A stretch of 64,000 nt of DNA from Ruminococcus flavefaciens (GCA_002309635.1 DBXO01000010.1:16862-80861); one strand, 5' to 3'; shown: positions 32,026 to 41,722, counted from the stretch's first letter. Numbers and translations: made by a program. Notes: generated by a model not told the origin, from the letters alone.

Positions 32026-32915
32026 ACGGTATACTCTGCGTTGACAAGCCGCAGGACTTCACGTCCTTCGACGTTGTTGCAAAGCTGCGCGGTATACTGC
32101 GTATAAAAAGGCTCGGACACGGCGGTACACTCGACCCTATGGCTACCGGAGTGCTGCCCGTGTTCGTGGGAAATGCCACAAAGGCATGCGATATAATGCC
32201 CGATAATACCAAGAGCTACCGTGCCGGCTTCAGACTCGGAGCCGTCTCGGACACCCAGGACGTGTGGGGCGAGGTGAGAAAAAGCTCTGATATGGATGTG
32301 GACCGCGAACAGATAGAAGCGGTCATCCCCGGTTTTACCGGCAGGATAATGCAGCTCCCGCCTATGTATTCGGCTGTTCAGGTAAACGGTCAGCGCCTTT
32401 ACGACCTTGCAAGACAGGGCATAGAGGTAGAGCGTCAGGCACGTGAGATAGAGGTAGAAAGCCTTGTGCTGGAGGAGTACGACAGTAATACCCGCGAGGG
32501 AGTTATGTCCATAGTCTGCGGCAAGGGCACATATATAAGGACTATTATCAGCGATATCGGCGATAAGCTGAGCTGCGGAGGAATAATGACCTCGCTGGTC
32601 AGGACATCGTCGGGGGGCTTCACTCTCGGAGACTGTCATACTCTTGAGGAGATACAGCAGGCAAGGGACGAGGACAGGCTGGAGGAGCTGATACTCCCCA
32701 TAGAGCGCGTGTTTGAAAAGCTCCCGAAGCTGAGACTGGGCGAGGCTCAGACAAAAATGTACAGAAATGGCGTAAAGCTCGATATATCAAGACTCAGAGA
32801 CATTCGCAGCGGCGAGGAACTCTACGGAGTTTACGGCTCCGACGGCGGCTTTATCGGTACGGCTTTCGCTGACTTTGAGAGCGGCGAGCTCCGCATCGGA
32901 AAGAACTTAGGGTGA
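32022..32915 (+). CDS. truB: tRNA pseudouridine(55) synthase TruB
   Basis: Makes pseudouridine 55 in the T-loop of tRNA. The start at 32022 overlaps the nrnA stop by four bases; longer in-frame starts lie inside nrnA. The catalytic Asp38 is in GHGGTLDPMATGVL. Further motifs are YRAGFRLGAVSDTQD, PMYSAVQVNGQRLYDLAR and KGTYIRTIISDIG. 297 residues, including the C-terminal PUA-like part. Confidence 0.96.
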   Translation: MNGILCVDKPQDFTSFDVVAKLRGILRIKRLGHGGTLDPMATGVLPVFVGNATKACDIMPDNTKSYRAGFRLGAVSDTQDVWGEVRKSSDMDVDREQIEAVIPGFTGRIMQLPPMYSAVQVNGQRLYDLARQGIEVERQAREIEVESLVLEEYDSNTREGVMSIVCGKGTYIRTIISDIGDKLSCGGIMTSLVRTSSGGFTLGDCHTLEEIQQARDEDRLEELILPIERVFEKLPKLRLGEAQTKMYRNGVKLDISRLRDIRSGEELYGVYGSDGGFIGTAFADFESGELRIGKNLG

Positions 32916-32919
32916 CGGC

Positions 32920-33804
32920 ATGGCAAAAAAACATTCGGCTGTTGCCCTCGGGATATTCGACGGCGTTCATCTCGGACACCGCGCTGTTATCGGAGCAGCT
33001 CTCGATCAGCGTGAAAACGGGCTCTCTGCCTCGGTTTTCACCTTTGAGCCGCAGTGCGTGCTGAGAAAAGCAGGCGGTACATCCGGGTACATCTATACAA
33101 ATACCGAAAAGGACATGCTCCTGTGGGAGCAGATAGGTGTGGACGACGTGATAAGTCCGCCCTTCGGGAGCCTTTGCGGTCTCACGGGCGAGGAATTTGC
33201 AGAGGAGATACTTTGCAGGAAAATGGGCGCGGCTCTTGTCTGCTGCGGCGATGATTTCAGATTCGGCAGGAATGCCGCCTGCGGTGCTGAGGAGCTCAAA
33301 GGCTTCGGAAAGCGCTTCGGCTTTGAGGTCGAGGTAGTGGGGGCAGTCGGATACGGCGGAAGCATCGTTTCCTCGAGCCGTATAAGAGAGCTCTTGCTTG
33401 GCGGCGATATCACAGCTGCAAACAGCCTTCTCGGCTGGGATTATTTCATAAGGGCAGCTGTTGCGGACGGCAATCACATCGGCAGGACCATCGACTTCCC
33501 CACAATAAACCAGGACTTTGCCGAAGGGCAGCTGGTGCCGCGGTACGGAGTGTACTCCACCTGTACGAATGTGGGCGGGAGATTATACCCGTCGGTGACG
33601 AATGTGGGCGTCAAGCCTACTGTTGAGAGCTCCTGCAGACCGCTTGCGGAGACCCATATAATCGGCTACAGCGGAGATCTTTACGGCAAAAGCGTTGATG
33701 TAAGCTTCAAAGGCTTTATCAGGCCCGAAACAAAATTTGCTTCACTTGACGAGCTGAAACAACAGATAAGGACAGATATCGAGTCTGCCATGAATATATT
33801 GTAA
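32920..33804 (+). CDS. ribF: Bifunctional riboflavin kinase / FAD synthetase
   Basis: Turns riboflavin into FMN and then FAD. The N-terminal adenylyltransferase domain has GIFDGVHLGHRAVI and SSSRIRELLLGGD. The C-terminal kinase domain has GRTIDFPTINQ and VTNVGVKPTVE, with the conserved Thr of PTIN. The 294 residues are slightly short but complete. It begins five bases after truB. A terminator follows, so it ends the operon. Confidence 0.95.
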   Translation: MAKKHSAVALGIFDGVHLGHRAVIGAALDQRENGLSASVFTFEPQCVLRKAGGTSGYIYTNTEKDMLLWEQIGVDDVISPPFGSLCGLTGEEFAEEILCRKMGAALVCCGDDFRFGRNAACGAEELKGFGKRFGFEVEVVGAVGYGGSIVSSSRIRELLLGGDITAANSLLGWDYFIRAAVADGNHIGRTIDFPTINQDFAEGQLVPRYGVYSTCTNVGGRLYPSVTNVGVKPTVESSCRPLAETHIIGYSGDLYGKSVDVSFKGFIRPETKFASLDELKQQIRTDIESAMNIL

Positions 33805-33858
33805 AAAATTCGCACTGCTTTCACTGTGTTATCACATACAGGTATTAACATAGTATAG

Positions 33859-33886
33859 GCTGTGAAAATAGCGGCACAGCTTTTTT
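33859..33886 (+). terminator. Terminator of the rimP-ribF operon
   Basis: Stem GCTGTG / CACAGC with a 10-base loop, then six T. A weak promoter-like TTATCA-16-TAGTAT (33829-33856) lies just upstream, so the hairpin may instead act as an attenuator for the ABC genes. Confidence 0.6.
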
Positions 33887-33921
33887 CGCCGCAACATACG
33901 CAATAAGGAGGGTTAAACCCA

Positions 33922-35064
33922 ATGATAGAGGTCAGGAACCTTACTAAGAAGTACGGTGACAAGGTCGCTGTAAAAAATATAAGCTTCAAGGTCGAAAAGG
34001 GTGAGATACTCGGTTTCCTCGGACCAAACGGTGCAGGAAAATCAACGACCATGAATATGCTGACTGGCTATATTTCATCGACCTCGGGAGAGGTGCTCAT
34101 TGACGGCACGGATATACTCGAGGATCCGAAGAAGGCAAAGGCAAATATCGGTTATCTCCCGGAGATACCGCCTCTTTACGTGGATATGACCGTCGAGGCA
34201 TATCTCAGCTTCGTATACGATCTCAAGAAGTGCAAGCTCCCGAGAAGAGCCCACATCAAGGACGTATGCACGCTCTGTAAGATACAGGACGTAAGGAACA
34301 GGATAATCAAGAACCTTTCAAAAGGCTACCGCCAGAGAGTTGGACTTGCACAGGCGCTTATCAACAATCCCCCTGTGCTTATCCTTGACGAGCCTACCGT
34401 AGGACTTGATCCGAATCAGATCATAGAGATCAGATCCCTTATCAAGAAGCTCGGAAAGAGACATACAGTTATCCTTTCGTCACACATACTCCCCGAGATA
34501 CAGGCGGTATGCGACAGGATAATCATTATAAACAAGGGCACTGTTGCCGTTGACGGCACAGCAGACGAGATTGCCCATAACATAACCAACGAGCATAAAA
34601 TGACTCTCCGTATCGAGGGTCCTACTCATACTGCCGACGACAAGCGCCTCATAGCCGACGCAATAAAGGCTATCCCTGGCGTAAAGTATGTACGCGCAGA
34701 TATGGAGCGCGAAAAGGGCGTATACGACTATGACGTTGAGACCGACGGTCAGAACGACATAAGACGTGAACTCAACAGGGTATGCGGCGAAAACGGCTGG
34801 AATATCCTGATGCTCCAGCTTTCGGACCTCACTCTCGAGGACATCTTCCTCAGGATCACCATGGACGAGGGAATAGACGGCACAGACAGCAAGCAGAAGC
34901 AAAAGTCCGCACCGAAGATAAACCTTAAGATCAGCGAAAAAGACGGCCTCAGCGCCGTAAAGGAAGATGAAGATACCGAAGCAGCCGGAAAAGCGGCTGA
35001 GGCAGAAGAAAAAACGGCCGGATCAGAAGCCGGAAACGAAGAAAGCAACGGAGGTGAAGAATAA
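33922..35064 (+). CDS. ABC transporter ATPase, GldA-like, with acidic tail
   Basis: ATP-binding subunit of an ABC-2 type exporter. Walker A is GPNGAGKST (residues 34-42), the signature is LSKGYRQRVGLAQAL, and Walker B is LILDEPTVGLD. After the ATPase and a regulatory domain, about 60 residues form an unusual Lys then Glu/Ala-rich tail (GKAAEAEEKTAGSEAGNEE). The stop overlaps the start of the permease gene. The set ATPase, permease, GldG-like and DUF4340 resembles the gliding-type Gld system of Bacteroidetes, but occurs widely in Clostridia without gliding. The cargo is unknown. Confidence 0.9.
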   Translation: MIEVRNLTKKYGDKVAVKNISFKVEKGEILGFLGPNGAGKSTTMNMLTGYISSTSGEVLIDGTDILEDPKKAKANIGYLPEIPPLYVDMTVEAYLSFVYDLKKCKLPRRAHIKDVCTLCKIQDVRNRIIKNLSKGYRQRVGLAQALINNPPVLILDEPTVGLDPNQIIEIRSLIKKLGKRHTVILSSHILPEIQAVCDRIIIINKGTVAVDGTADEIAHNITNEHKMTLRIEGPTHTADDKRLIADAIKAIPGVKYVRADMEREKGVYDYDVETDGQNDIRRELNRVCGENGWNILMLQLSDLTLEDIFLRITMDEGIDGTDSKQKQKSAPKINLKISEKDGLSAVKEDEDTEAAGKAAEAEEKTAGSEAGNEESNGGEE

Positions 35065-35783
35065 TGCTGGCGATATACAGACGTGAAATGGGCGCATTCT
35101 TCACATCAGGCCTCGCATACGTGTTCCTTGCGGTATTCTGGCTCGTTTCAGGCATATTCTTTTATAATAATGTAGTAATCACAGGTAATTCCGACACATC
35201 GACCATGTTCCAGTCAATGTTCATAATCGTACTTTTCCTTATCCCGCTTCTCACAATGAAGCTCCTCAGCGAAGAAAAGAAGAACAGGACGGATCAGGGG
35301 CTCCTGACAGCTCCCATAGGACTGTGGGAGATCGTTCTCGGCAAGTACTTCGCAGCACTTACGCTCTATGTTATTGCCGAGTCGATCATATTCGTATATG
35401 CATTCATCATCAATTACCTCGGCGATGTCATTTGGCCGACCCTTCTGGGCAACTATTTTGCAATGCTGTTCCTCGGAGCTGCATTCATAGCAGTCGGCCT
35501 GTTCGTTTCCTCACTTACCGAGAATCAGATGGCTTCTGCGGTAGTGTGTCTTGTAGTTCTTTTTGTCCTCTACCTTTCGGAAAATCTGGTAGCTAACTTT
35601 GAGAACGGTAATTTTGCCAAGAGAATAGCATACAAGGCAGTAATGAACATGGCGTTCTATTCGAGATATATTGAATTCACAAGGGGAGTATTCAGCCTTC
35701 CGAGTGTATTATTCTTTGTAAGCACAGCCTTCGTCTTCAATTTCCTGACTGTAAAGGTATTGGAGAAGAGACGCTGGAGCTGA
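35064..35783 (+). CDS. ABC-2 type permease, GldF-like
   Basis: A 239-residue membrane protein with about six helices: FFTSGLAYVFLAVFWLVSG near the N-terminus, FQSMFIIVLFLIPLLTMKLL next, and four more. The segment MKLLSEEKKNRTDQGLLTAP between helices 2 and 3 is typical of GldF/NosY-like permeases. The ATG overlaps the ATPase stop by one base (TAATG). It forms the channel for the upstream ATPase. Confidence 0.9.
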   Translation: MLAIYRREMGAFFTSGLAYVFLAVFWLVSGIFFYNNVVITGNSDTSTMFQSMFIIVLFLIPLLTMKLLSEEKKNRTDQGLLTAPIGLWEIVLGKYFAALTLYVIAESIIFVYAFIINYLGDVIWPTLLGNYFAMLFLGAAFIAVGLFVSSLTENQMASAVVCLVVLFVLYLSENLVANFENGNFAKRIAYKAVMNMAFYSRYIEFTRGVFSLPSVLFFVSTAFVFNFLTVKVLEKRRWS

Positions 35784-35811
35784 TTTGCATGAAAGGAAGG
35801 TTTTGATACAG

Positions 35812-37437
35812 ATGAGTAAAAAAGAACTCGATGAGAAGAACATCAGCGAGTCTGCCGAAGAGGCTGTTGAAGCTGCCGGGGAAAAGATCAGCAAGTGGAA
35901 CAGCAGAAGACTTAAGTACGGCTCAATGTTCTATATCATCATAATTCTTGTAATTGCAATAGTTGTTATAATAAACATCATGGTGAACGTTATCTCAAAG
36001 CGTTCGCTCCTCAAGGTGGACCTCACCTCTGACAGCAGATACGACCTCAGCTACGAGTCCATAAACGTACTGAAGAGTCTTGACAAGGACGTTGACATCA
36101 CAGTTACCTCAACAAAGGATTACTTCGACTCCCTCAGCGCATACTGGGAGGGTTATTATTCCTCAAACTACGGCGTCCCCTGTGACGTTCCCTATGAAAT
36201 GATACCCGAGATACTCGACAAGTACTCGGTATATGCAAAGCAGGGCAACGGCAGCATCAACGTCAAGTATGTAAATATGGACGTTGACCCCGATATCATC
36301 AACAAGTACAAGGAACACTACAACGGCAGTATCGGCAACGGCTGCATCATTGTAAGCTCCGGCGAAAGAGTAAAGGTATTCTCCGAGAGCGACGTTATGA
36401 TGAAAATGCTCACAGCCGATGAAAACGCTCTTAGAAATCAGCAGCTCCTGTTCAAATTCTCGGGCGAGAGCATGCTCACATCGGCTATCAGGAGCGTTAC
36501 CGACGATAACCTTGTAAAGGTGGCATTCGCAAAGAAAATGAACGGCTCTGTGCTCTATGACGAGCAGATCTACGGTAACGCAGCAGTTACCTTTGAGGAA
36601 GAGCTCCTTGAAAAGAACGGCTACGACTGCACCGATATAGATATCGTAAGCGACGAGCTGAACGCAGAGGATTACGACATGGTAGTGCTCTTTGCTCCAT
36701 CGTCTGATTTTACAGAGGATGTCATCAAAAAGCTCAGCGATTTCCTTTACAATGACGGAAAATACGAAAAGAAGCTCATATACACTCCCGACCTCAGCAA
36801 GACTGGCCTCACAAATATCGACGGTTTCCTTGCAGACTGGAGCATAAAGATAGAACCCAATTATCTGTTCGATGACGAAAATTATATCCTCAACAGCAAC
36901 ATGATAAAGCTCAACATAAGCGATACCGATTATGTAGGCGCTCTGCCCAACAACAAGCTGCCCATAATTTCTGAGTATACAAGAGAGATCTCACAGATCA
37001 AGAAGAACAACGACGATGTCGTAAAGGAGCTTCTCAAGACCTGTGACACTTCATATACGGTTGATATAACAGGAAAGAACAAGACAAAGGGCGAAAAGGC
37101 TGAAAGACCTGTGGTGCTGCTTTCAAGAAAGGAACGCTCAGAGGAGTTCAAGCTTGTGGGAAGCGACGTGCTCGTTATAGGAAGTCCGCTTATGTCGGGA
37201 CCTGTCTATATACAGCAGAATGAGTCGATAAACAACGCAAACGTGCTCCTGAATATCATAAACGGTATGACAGGAAAGGAAAACAGCGTTGTTATCCCCG
37301 AAAAGAGCCTTCAGTCTTCGTTCTTCGCTCCTACCGCAGGACAGCTCAAGGGAATACGCATAATCGTTATGTGGATAATCCCGTTCATTGCAGCAGCTGT
37401 CGGCGTATTTGTACTGTTAAGGAGACGAAATAAATAA
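35812..37437 (+). CDS. GldG-like ABC transporter auxiliary protein
   Basis: The start at 35812 (MSKKELDEKNISES) follows aaaggaagg; an earlier frame opens only with TTG. A membrane helix near residues 40-62 is followed by a large extracytoplasmic part with the opening SLLKVDLTSDSRYDLSYESI, typical of the ABC_transp_aux family (GldG). A second helix (IVMWIIPFIAAAVGVFVLL) ends the 541-residue protein with a short basic tail. Its stop overlaps the next start. It probably couples the transporter to a surface or wall substrate. Confidence 0.88.
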   Translation: MSKKELDEKNISESAEEAVEAAGEKISKWNSRRLKYGSMFYIIIILVIAIVVIINIMVNVISKRSLLKVDLTSDSRYDLSYESINVLKSLDKDVDITVTSTKDYFDSLSAYWEGYYSSNYGVPCDVPYEMIPEILDKYSVYAKQGNGSINVKYVNMDVDPDIINKYKEHYNGSIGNGCIIVSSGERVKVFSESDVMMKMLTADENALRNQQLLFKFSGESMLTSAIRSVTDDNLVKVAFAKKMNGSVLYDEQIYGNAAVTFEEELLEKNGYDCTDIDIVSDELNAEDYDMVVLFAPSSDFTEDVIKKLSDFLYNDGKYEKKLIYTPDLSKTGLTNIDGFLADWSIKIEPNYLFDDENYILNSNMIKLNISDTDYVGALPNNKLPIISEYTREISQIKKNNDDVVKELLKTCDTSYTVDITGKNKTKGEKAERPVVLLSRKERSEEFKLVGSDVLVIGSPLMSGPVYIQQNESINNANVLLNIINGMTGKENSVVIPEKSLQSSFFAPTAGQLKGIRIIVMWIIPFIAAAVGVFVLLRRRNK

Positions 37438-38957
37438 TGAAGAAGCAAGCAAAGGGAATAATCGCTCTCAGCGCTGTGCTTGCAGCGCTGCTGGGCGGAG
37501 GATACGCCTATATGAAGCTTAATCCCGAGGACAGCGGAGAAAATGGCGGCTCCAGCAATATGGAGCTGCTTGCCACTACTGCTGACGGAGAGGGCACGGT
37601 ACTCGTAAGCGACAACGGCAGCGAGGAGGGCGTAGTTAAAAAGGCAGTCATTATCAACGACAGCGGCAAGCTTACCGTTGTCAGGAAGTCCGCTCCCGCA
37701 GAGGACGGCAATGCCCCCGCTTATACCCTTGACGGCTTTACAGACCTTAAGGTGGACGAGATGATGGTATCCACCCTTGTCAACAACGGAAACGGTCTTA
37801 CCGCAAAGTCGGCAGTCGCAAGAGGCTGCGACGATGTGTCAAAGTACGGTCTCGACAAGCCTGAGGCTACCGTAGAGATAGTCTATGAATCAGGCAATAC
37901 CGTGAAGTTCCTCGTTGGCGACAAGACCCCGTCAGGTGAGTCTGTATACGTAATGGTGGACGGCAGCAGGGACGTATACTCGGTTGCACCGTCATTAGTT
38001 GCCAATTACAGCAAGACAGTCAAGGACTTTATCAGCACGACCATACTCGAAAAGCCTGCCGACGGCACAGAGCCTGACGTAAAAAGTCTCAGGGTGGAAC
38101 GTGACGACCTTAAAGACGGCTTCTATTTAGAGTACGACAACAACTCAGGCGTAGCCCATTCGGGCGGAACATCTTCTTCCTATAAGATGCATGAGCCTAC
38201 GGAAAGCTACCTTACGGTAGAAAGGTCCACCGATGTCATAACGGGTATGTTCGGACTTTCGGCGTCCGATATCTACGTTATGCACTGCAAGGAGGACGAC
38301 ATAAAGAACGCCGGTCTCAGCAAGCCCTTCTGCAAGGTGGACTGCGAGATGAAAGACGGCAAGAAGTACGAGCTCCTGCTAAGTGAGGTATTCGCGGACA
38401 ATTCGGGCAAGAAGTGCTGCTACGGAATGCTCGGGGGAGATAATGTCATATACATCATCTCTGAAGACAAGGCGCCGTGGCTCACAGTACAGCCAATAGA
38501 CGTTGCATCGAGAATGCTCATTACTTCTTATGTATGGAACATCACTGATATGACCGTAAGCAGCGGCAGTGAAAAGGCAGAGTTTGTCATAACCCAGAAC
38601 GAGCCGGGCAAGAAGCTGGATAGCCCTCAGTCCGAGGACTTCAAGGCTACCTATAACGGCAAGGAGATAGACGCCGAGAGATACAGGCAGTTCTATGCGT
38701 TCCTCAACGGTGCAAATGCAGAGGAATTCGCACTTGAAGCACCTGTTCCCGCAGGCGAGCCTATGGCGAGCATAAAGTTCAACGATTCCTACAGGGGAAA
38801 GACGGAGACATACGAATTTTATGACGATTCGGTAATGAGAGTTCTCATAGTGGTAGACGGCAAGAGCAAGTATTACTGCACAAAGTCGTTTGTAAGCGTC
38901 CTTACGGACAACATACGCAAGATAGACGGTACTGACGATTTCGTCACGACATGGTAA
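37437..38957 (+). CDS. DUF4340-containing membrane-anchored protein
   Basis: A 506-residue protein with one N-terminal membrane helix (IIALSAVLAALLGGGYAYM). It has an extracytoplasmic part with repeated DUF4340-like units: KYGLDKPEATVEIVYESGNT and VKFLVGDKTPSGESVYVMVD, and a similar unit around AGLSKPFCKVDCEMKDGK. DUF4340 proteins commonly follow GldG-like genes. Function unknown; a role outside the membrane in complex with the ABC system is likely. Its ATG overlaps the preceding stop by one base. Confidence 0.85.
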   Translation: MKKQAKGIIALSAVLAALLGGGYAYMKLNPEDSGENGGSSNMELLATTADGEGTVLVSDNGSEEGVVKKAVIINDSGKLTVVRKSAPAEDGNAPAYTLDGFTDLKVDEMMVSTLVNNGNGLTAKSAVARGCDDVSKYGLDKPEATVEIVYESGNTVKFLVGDKTPSGESVYVMVDGSRDVYSVAPSLVANYSKTVKDFISTTILEKPADGTEPDVKSLRVERDDLKDGFYLEYDNNSGVAHSGGTSSSYKMHEPTESYLTVERSTDVITGMFGLSASDIYVMHCKEDDIKNAGLSKPFCKVDCEMKDGKKYELLLSEVFADNSGKKCCYGMLGGDNVIYIISEDKAPWLTVQPIDVASRMLITSYVWNITDMTVSSGSEKAEFVITQNEPGKKLDSPQSEDFKATYNGKEIDAERYRQFYAFLNGANAEEFALEAPVPAGEPMASIKFNDSYRGKTETYEFYDDSVMRVLIVVDGKSKYYCTKSFVSVLTDNIRKIDGTDDFVTTW

Positions 38958-38977
38958 TTATTTCAGGGAGGTATATA

Positions 38978-39259
38978 ATGATCGAGAAATTCAACACATA
39001 CAAGGGCTATCCGCTGGTAAGAAGCGGCAATCAGATATACTACGGCTATATGTCGGATCCTTATGTTATCTTTATACAGATACTTGAGACCACCGAGGAG
39101 AACGGTGAGCAGATGACTTCAAAGGTAAGAGTTGTCCAGATGGACACAAATGAGCCCGATCCTCTCAAGGCTTTCGTAAAGAATGCCGAGCGCGAGTGCG
39201 GACTCTACGAGGCGCTGGATATCGCCAATGTATGGCTGGAAAAGGCACTCAAAAGCTGA
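38978..39259 (+). CDS. Small conserved-looking protein of unknown function
   Basis: The start at 38978 follows the strong site agggagg; the frame opens earlier at 38951, but that would overlap the site. 93 residues, acidic, no signal peptide or membrane helix. It reads as an alpha-beta domain (KGYPLVRSGNQIYYGYMSDP, VRVVQMDTNEPDP, and a C-terminal helix). It ends the ABC operon before a terminator. I do not recognise a family. Confidence 0.7.
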   Translation: MIEKFNTYKGYPLVRSGNQIYYGYMSDPYVIFIQILETTEENGEQMTSKVRVVQMDTNEPDPLKAFVKNAERECGLYEALDIANVWLEKALKS

Positions 39260-39296
39260 TTGATGCATAATTATCTGATAAACGGTACTTTTTACA

Positions 39297-39323
39297 GGGC
39301 GGCATTTGCCGCCCGTTTTCTTT
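39297..39323 (+). terminator. Terminator of the Gld-like operon
   Basis: A perfect 7-bp GC stem GGGCGGC / GCCGCCC with a 4-base loop, then gttttcttt. Confidence 0.88.
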
Positions 39324-39430
39324 GTAAGAAAAAGTCTTTCTATAACAGGGCTGAAATAAGGGTTAATACAATGCAAAGCCATTGAATACTGAAAAATTAT
39401 TTTCAAATTCTATATTTTACACAAAAAGAA

Positions 39431-39466
39431 AATGCCTGAATTGTTGCTTTTAACAATTCAGGCATT
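39431..39466 (-). terminator. Terminator of yloU-yloV
   Basis: A perfect 15-bp stem (aatgcctgaattgtt / aacaattcaggcatt) with a 6-base loop. On the minus strand it is followed by ttctttttgt. It could also act on the plus strand. The stretch 39324-39430 holds nothing else I can support. Confidence 0.9.
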
Positions 39467-39492
39467 GTTTATTGATTACGCAATCATAAAGT

Positions 39493-41163
39493 TCATTCTA
39501 TGGAAATAATATAGTAGTAGACAGGCTGTCCGCCGTTAACGAGCATTACCTCTATCCTGTCGCCAAGCTTGGACTGTATGAACTTCTGCAATTCTTCAGC
39601 GTTTTCCTCTGATACGTCAGCGCCGTGGATAAGGGTAACATAGTTCACATCGCCCTTTGCAAGCTTCTTGACGAGCTTGTAGGTGGCCTTGTTTATGTCA
39701 CGTTCGGTGAATGAAAGCTTGCCGTTGTCGAGAGCAAGTATCTCGCCCTCTTTTATCTGATGACCCTCGAACTCCGAGTTCCTTGCGGCAAAGGTTATAA
39801 GTCCCGTGGATACCTTTTCAAATGCCTTTGTCATATCGATACGGTTCTCGTTAAGGCTGCGGCTGTCGTCGAATGCGAGCATTGCGGCGATACCCTGAGG
39901 TATGGTCCTTGTCTGGAGCACACAGACCTTTCTGTCCGTGAGCTTTACAGCCTGCTCTGCCGCCATGATTATGTTCTTGTTGTTGGGAAGCACGAATACC
40001 GTATTCGCGGGAGTTTTAAGTATAGCACGGAGGATATCGTCAGTAGAGGGGTTCATTGTCTGGCCGCCCTTTACCACAACATCGGCGCCGAGGTCTGTGA
40101 ACATTGCTTCAAGTCCGTGACCTGCCGCAACTGCAACAAATCCGAACTCCTTTTCGGGCTCTGCGGGAGTAAGTCCCTCCTCGGCAGCGCGGGCGTCCTT
40201 GACCTTGTTTTCGTGCTGAATGCGCATATTCTCTATCTTCGGTCTGGGATCATTGGTGAAGTGACCGAACTCAAGCCCCTTCTGGATAGCCTTTCCCGGG
40301 TTATCTGTATGTACATGCACCTTTATTATCTTCTCGTCGTCAACTACAACAACGCAGTCGCCTATGGTTTCAAGGTAAGCCCTGAGTATGGAAGCGTCGG
40401 GGCAGTTATCTTCCTTTTCGAGCATGAACTCGGTGCAGTAGGTGTAGGTGATATCGTCGTCGTACTCGCTTACGGCTGTTCTGAAAGAATCAGTGGAGCT
40501 TTCCTGAGCTGCGGGAGATTCATTGGGCTCGGCTATCTTTCCGCCTGCAAACACATCGCACATTGCCCTGAATATAATGCACAGGCCTTTTCCTCCTGCG
40601 TCAACGACTCCTGCCTTTTTCAGCTGCGGGAGCATATCGGTGGTCTTTTCGAGAGTAGCCTCTGCCTCCTTGCAGACCTCCTCCCAGAAGGTGACCTCAT
40701 CGTTGGTCTCGGCGCATATCTCATTTGCCTTTGCTGCGGCAGCCTTGACTACTGTAAGGATAGTACCCTCAACAGGCTTCATTACCGCCTTGTATGCCGC
40801 TTCAACGCCGAAGCGCAGAGCGTCGCTGAAGTTCTCGCTGCCTGCTTCCTTACAGCCTGCGAGACCCTTGGAAAATCCTCTGAAAATAAGTGAAAGAATA
40901 ACGCCGGAGTTTCCTCTTGCGCCTCTCAGAAATGCCGAAGCAGCCGTGGAAGCTACCTCCGAAACGGGTGCCTTTGAGTCAATTCGTCTGAGCTCTGCGA
41001 TAGAGTTGCCTATGGTCATTGACATATTAGTTCCCGTATCGCCGTCCGGGACAGGATATACGTTCAGCTCGTCTACCTCGCGTTTTCTGTTGGTTATGGT
41101 AACAGCTGCTGAGATAATGGCGTCTCTGAGTAATGAACCGTTTATCACAGTTAAGTCCTCCAA
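39493..41163 (-). CDS. fakA: DAK-domain fatty acid kinase FakA-like (YloV)
   Basis: Cytosolic kinase that phosphorylates fatty acids held by FakB proteins. 556 residues. The N-terminal DhaL nucleotide-binding domain has NVYPVPDGDTGTNMSMT and FLRGARGNSGVILSLIFRG. The middle domain has VDAGGKGL and YTYCTEFML, and the C-terminal DegV-like domain has VKGGQTMNPSTDDIL and PNNKNIIMAAEQA. It is in the standard pair with yloU, which lies 28 bases upstream. Confidence 0.92.
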   Translation of the reverse strand: MEDLTVINGSLLRDAIISAAVTITNRKREVDELNVYPVPDGDTGTNMSMTIGNSIAELRRIDSKAPVSEVASTAASAFLRGARGNSGVILSLIFRGFSKGLAGCKEAGSENFSDALRFGVEAAYKAVMKPVEGTILTVVKAAAAKANEICAETNDEVTFWEEVCKEAEATLEKTTDMLPQLKKAGVVDAGGKGLCIIFRAMCDVFAGGKIAEPNESPAAQESSTDSFRTAVSEYDDDITYTYCTEFMLEKEDNCPDASILRAYLETIGDCVVVVDDEKIIKVHVHTDNPGKAIQKGLEFGHFTNDPRPKIENMRIQHENKVKDARAAEEGLTPAEPEKEFGFVAVAAGHGLEAMFTDLGADVVVKGGQTMNPSTDDILRAILKTPANTVFVLPNNKNIIMAAEQAVKLTDRKVCVLQTRTIPQGIAAMLAFDDSRSLNENRIDMTKAFEKVSTGLITFAARNSEFEGHQIKEGEILALDNGKLSFTERDINKATYKLVKKLAKGDVNYVTLIHGADVSEENAEELQKFIQSKLGDRIEVMLVNGGQPVYYYIISIE

Positions 41164-41191
41164 TTCTGTAGACAGGTGAAAACTGTACGCC

Positions 41192-41551
41192 TTAAGCGTT
41201 CAGATCGTCAACGAAAACGTTGACCTTGTGTACATCTATTCCTGCAGCTTCCTCTACTGTGAAGCTGACCTTATGAGTAATGCTGTTTACGGCTGCAGTG
41301 ATATTGGTACCATATGTTACTTTGATATGCAGATCGATGATGAGACCGCCTTCCTTATCGGTGCGGATCACAACCCCTCTGTTTTTCCTGAAAGCTTTTC
41401 CTGCTGTAAGAGCTGAAACGGCAGAGCGGAAGGTGCTCACATTGCTGACGTCGGAAACGCCGAAGCAGTCGGTGACAGCGTGCTTTACGAGCTCGGTGAG
41501 ATAATTCTCCGAAATAGTGATCTTTCCGATATGATTTTCAAAGCCTACCAT
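41192..41551 (-). CDS. yloU: Asp23/Gls24 family protein YloU
   Basis: A 119-residue Asp23-family protein: IGKITISENYLTELVKHAV at the start, a central VIRTDKEGGLIIDLHIKVTY, and the terminal VEEAAGIDVHKVNVFVDDL. Members are linked to envelope stress and, when next to fakA, to lipid metabolism. It is the first gene of the yloU-yloV unit, with its own promoter. In many Firmicutes rpmB lies divergent next to it; here it does not. Confidence 0.92.
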   Translation of the reverse strand: MVGFENHIGKITISENYLTELVKHAVTDCFGVSDVSNVSTFRSAVSALTAGKAFRKNRGVVIRTDKEGGLIIDLHIKVTYGTNITAAVNSITHKVSFTVEEAAGIDVHKVNVFVDDLNA

Positions 41552-41613
41552 GTGGTCATCACTCCTTTGGTAAAATTTTGCTGCGGCATATAATAATGAC
41601 CGCTATCCTAATA

Positions 41614-41642
41614 ATTATATCACAAACTTATATGATTTACAA
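41614..41642 (-). promoter_or_regulatory. Promoter of yloU-yloV
   Basis: Minus strand: -35 TTGTAA (41637-41642), 17-base spacer, -10 TATAAT (41614-41619). A ribosome site aaaggagtg precedes the start at 41551. Confidence 0.75.
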
Positions 41643-41722
41643 GTCCTGAAAAGAAGAATATTTTTTATAATTTTTCAGCGATCGGGGAAAGCGGCTGTTT
41701 ACGGAATACTGCTCCTTGAACA

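Noticed and set aside
39760..40893. A 377-codon plus-strand frame inside yloV
   Set aside because: Antisense shadow of a well-identified fatty acid kinase gene.
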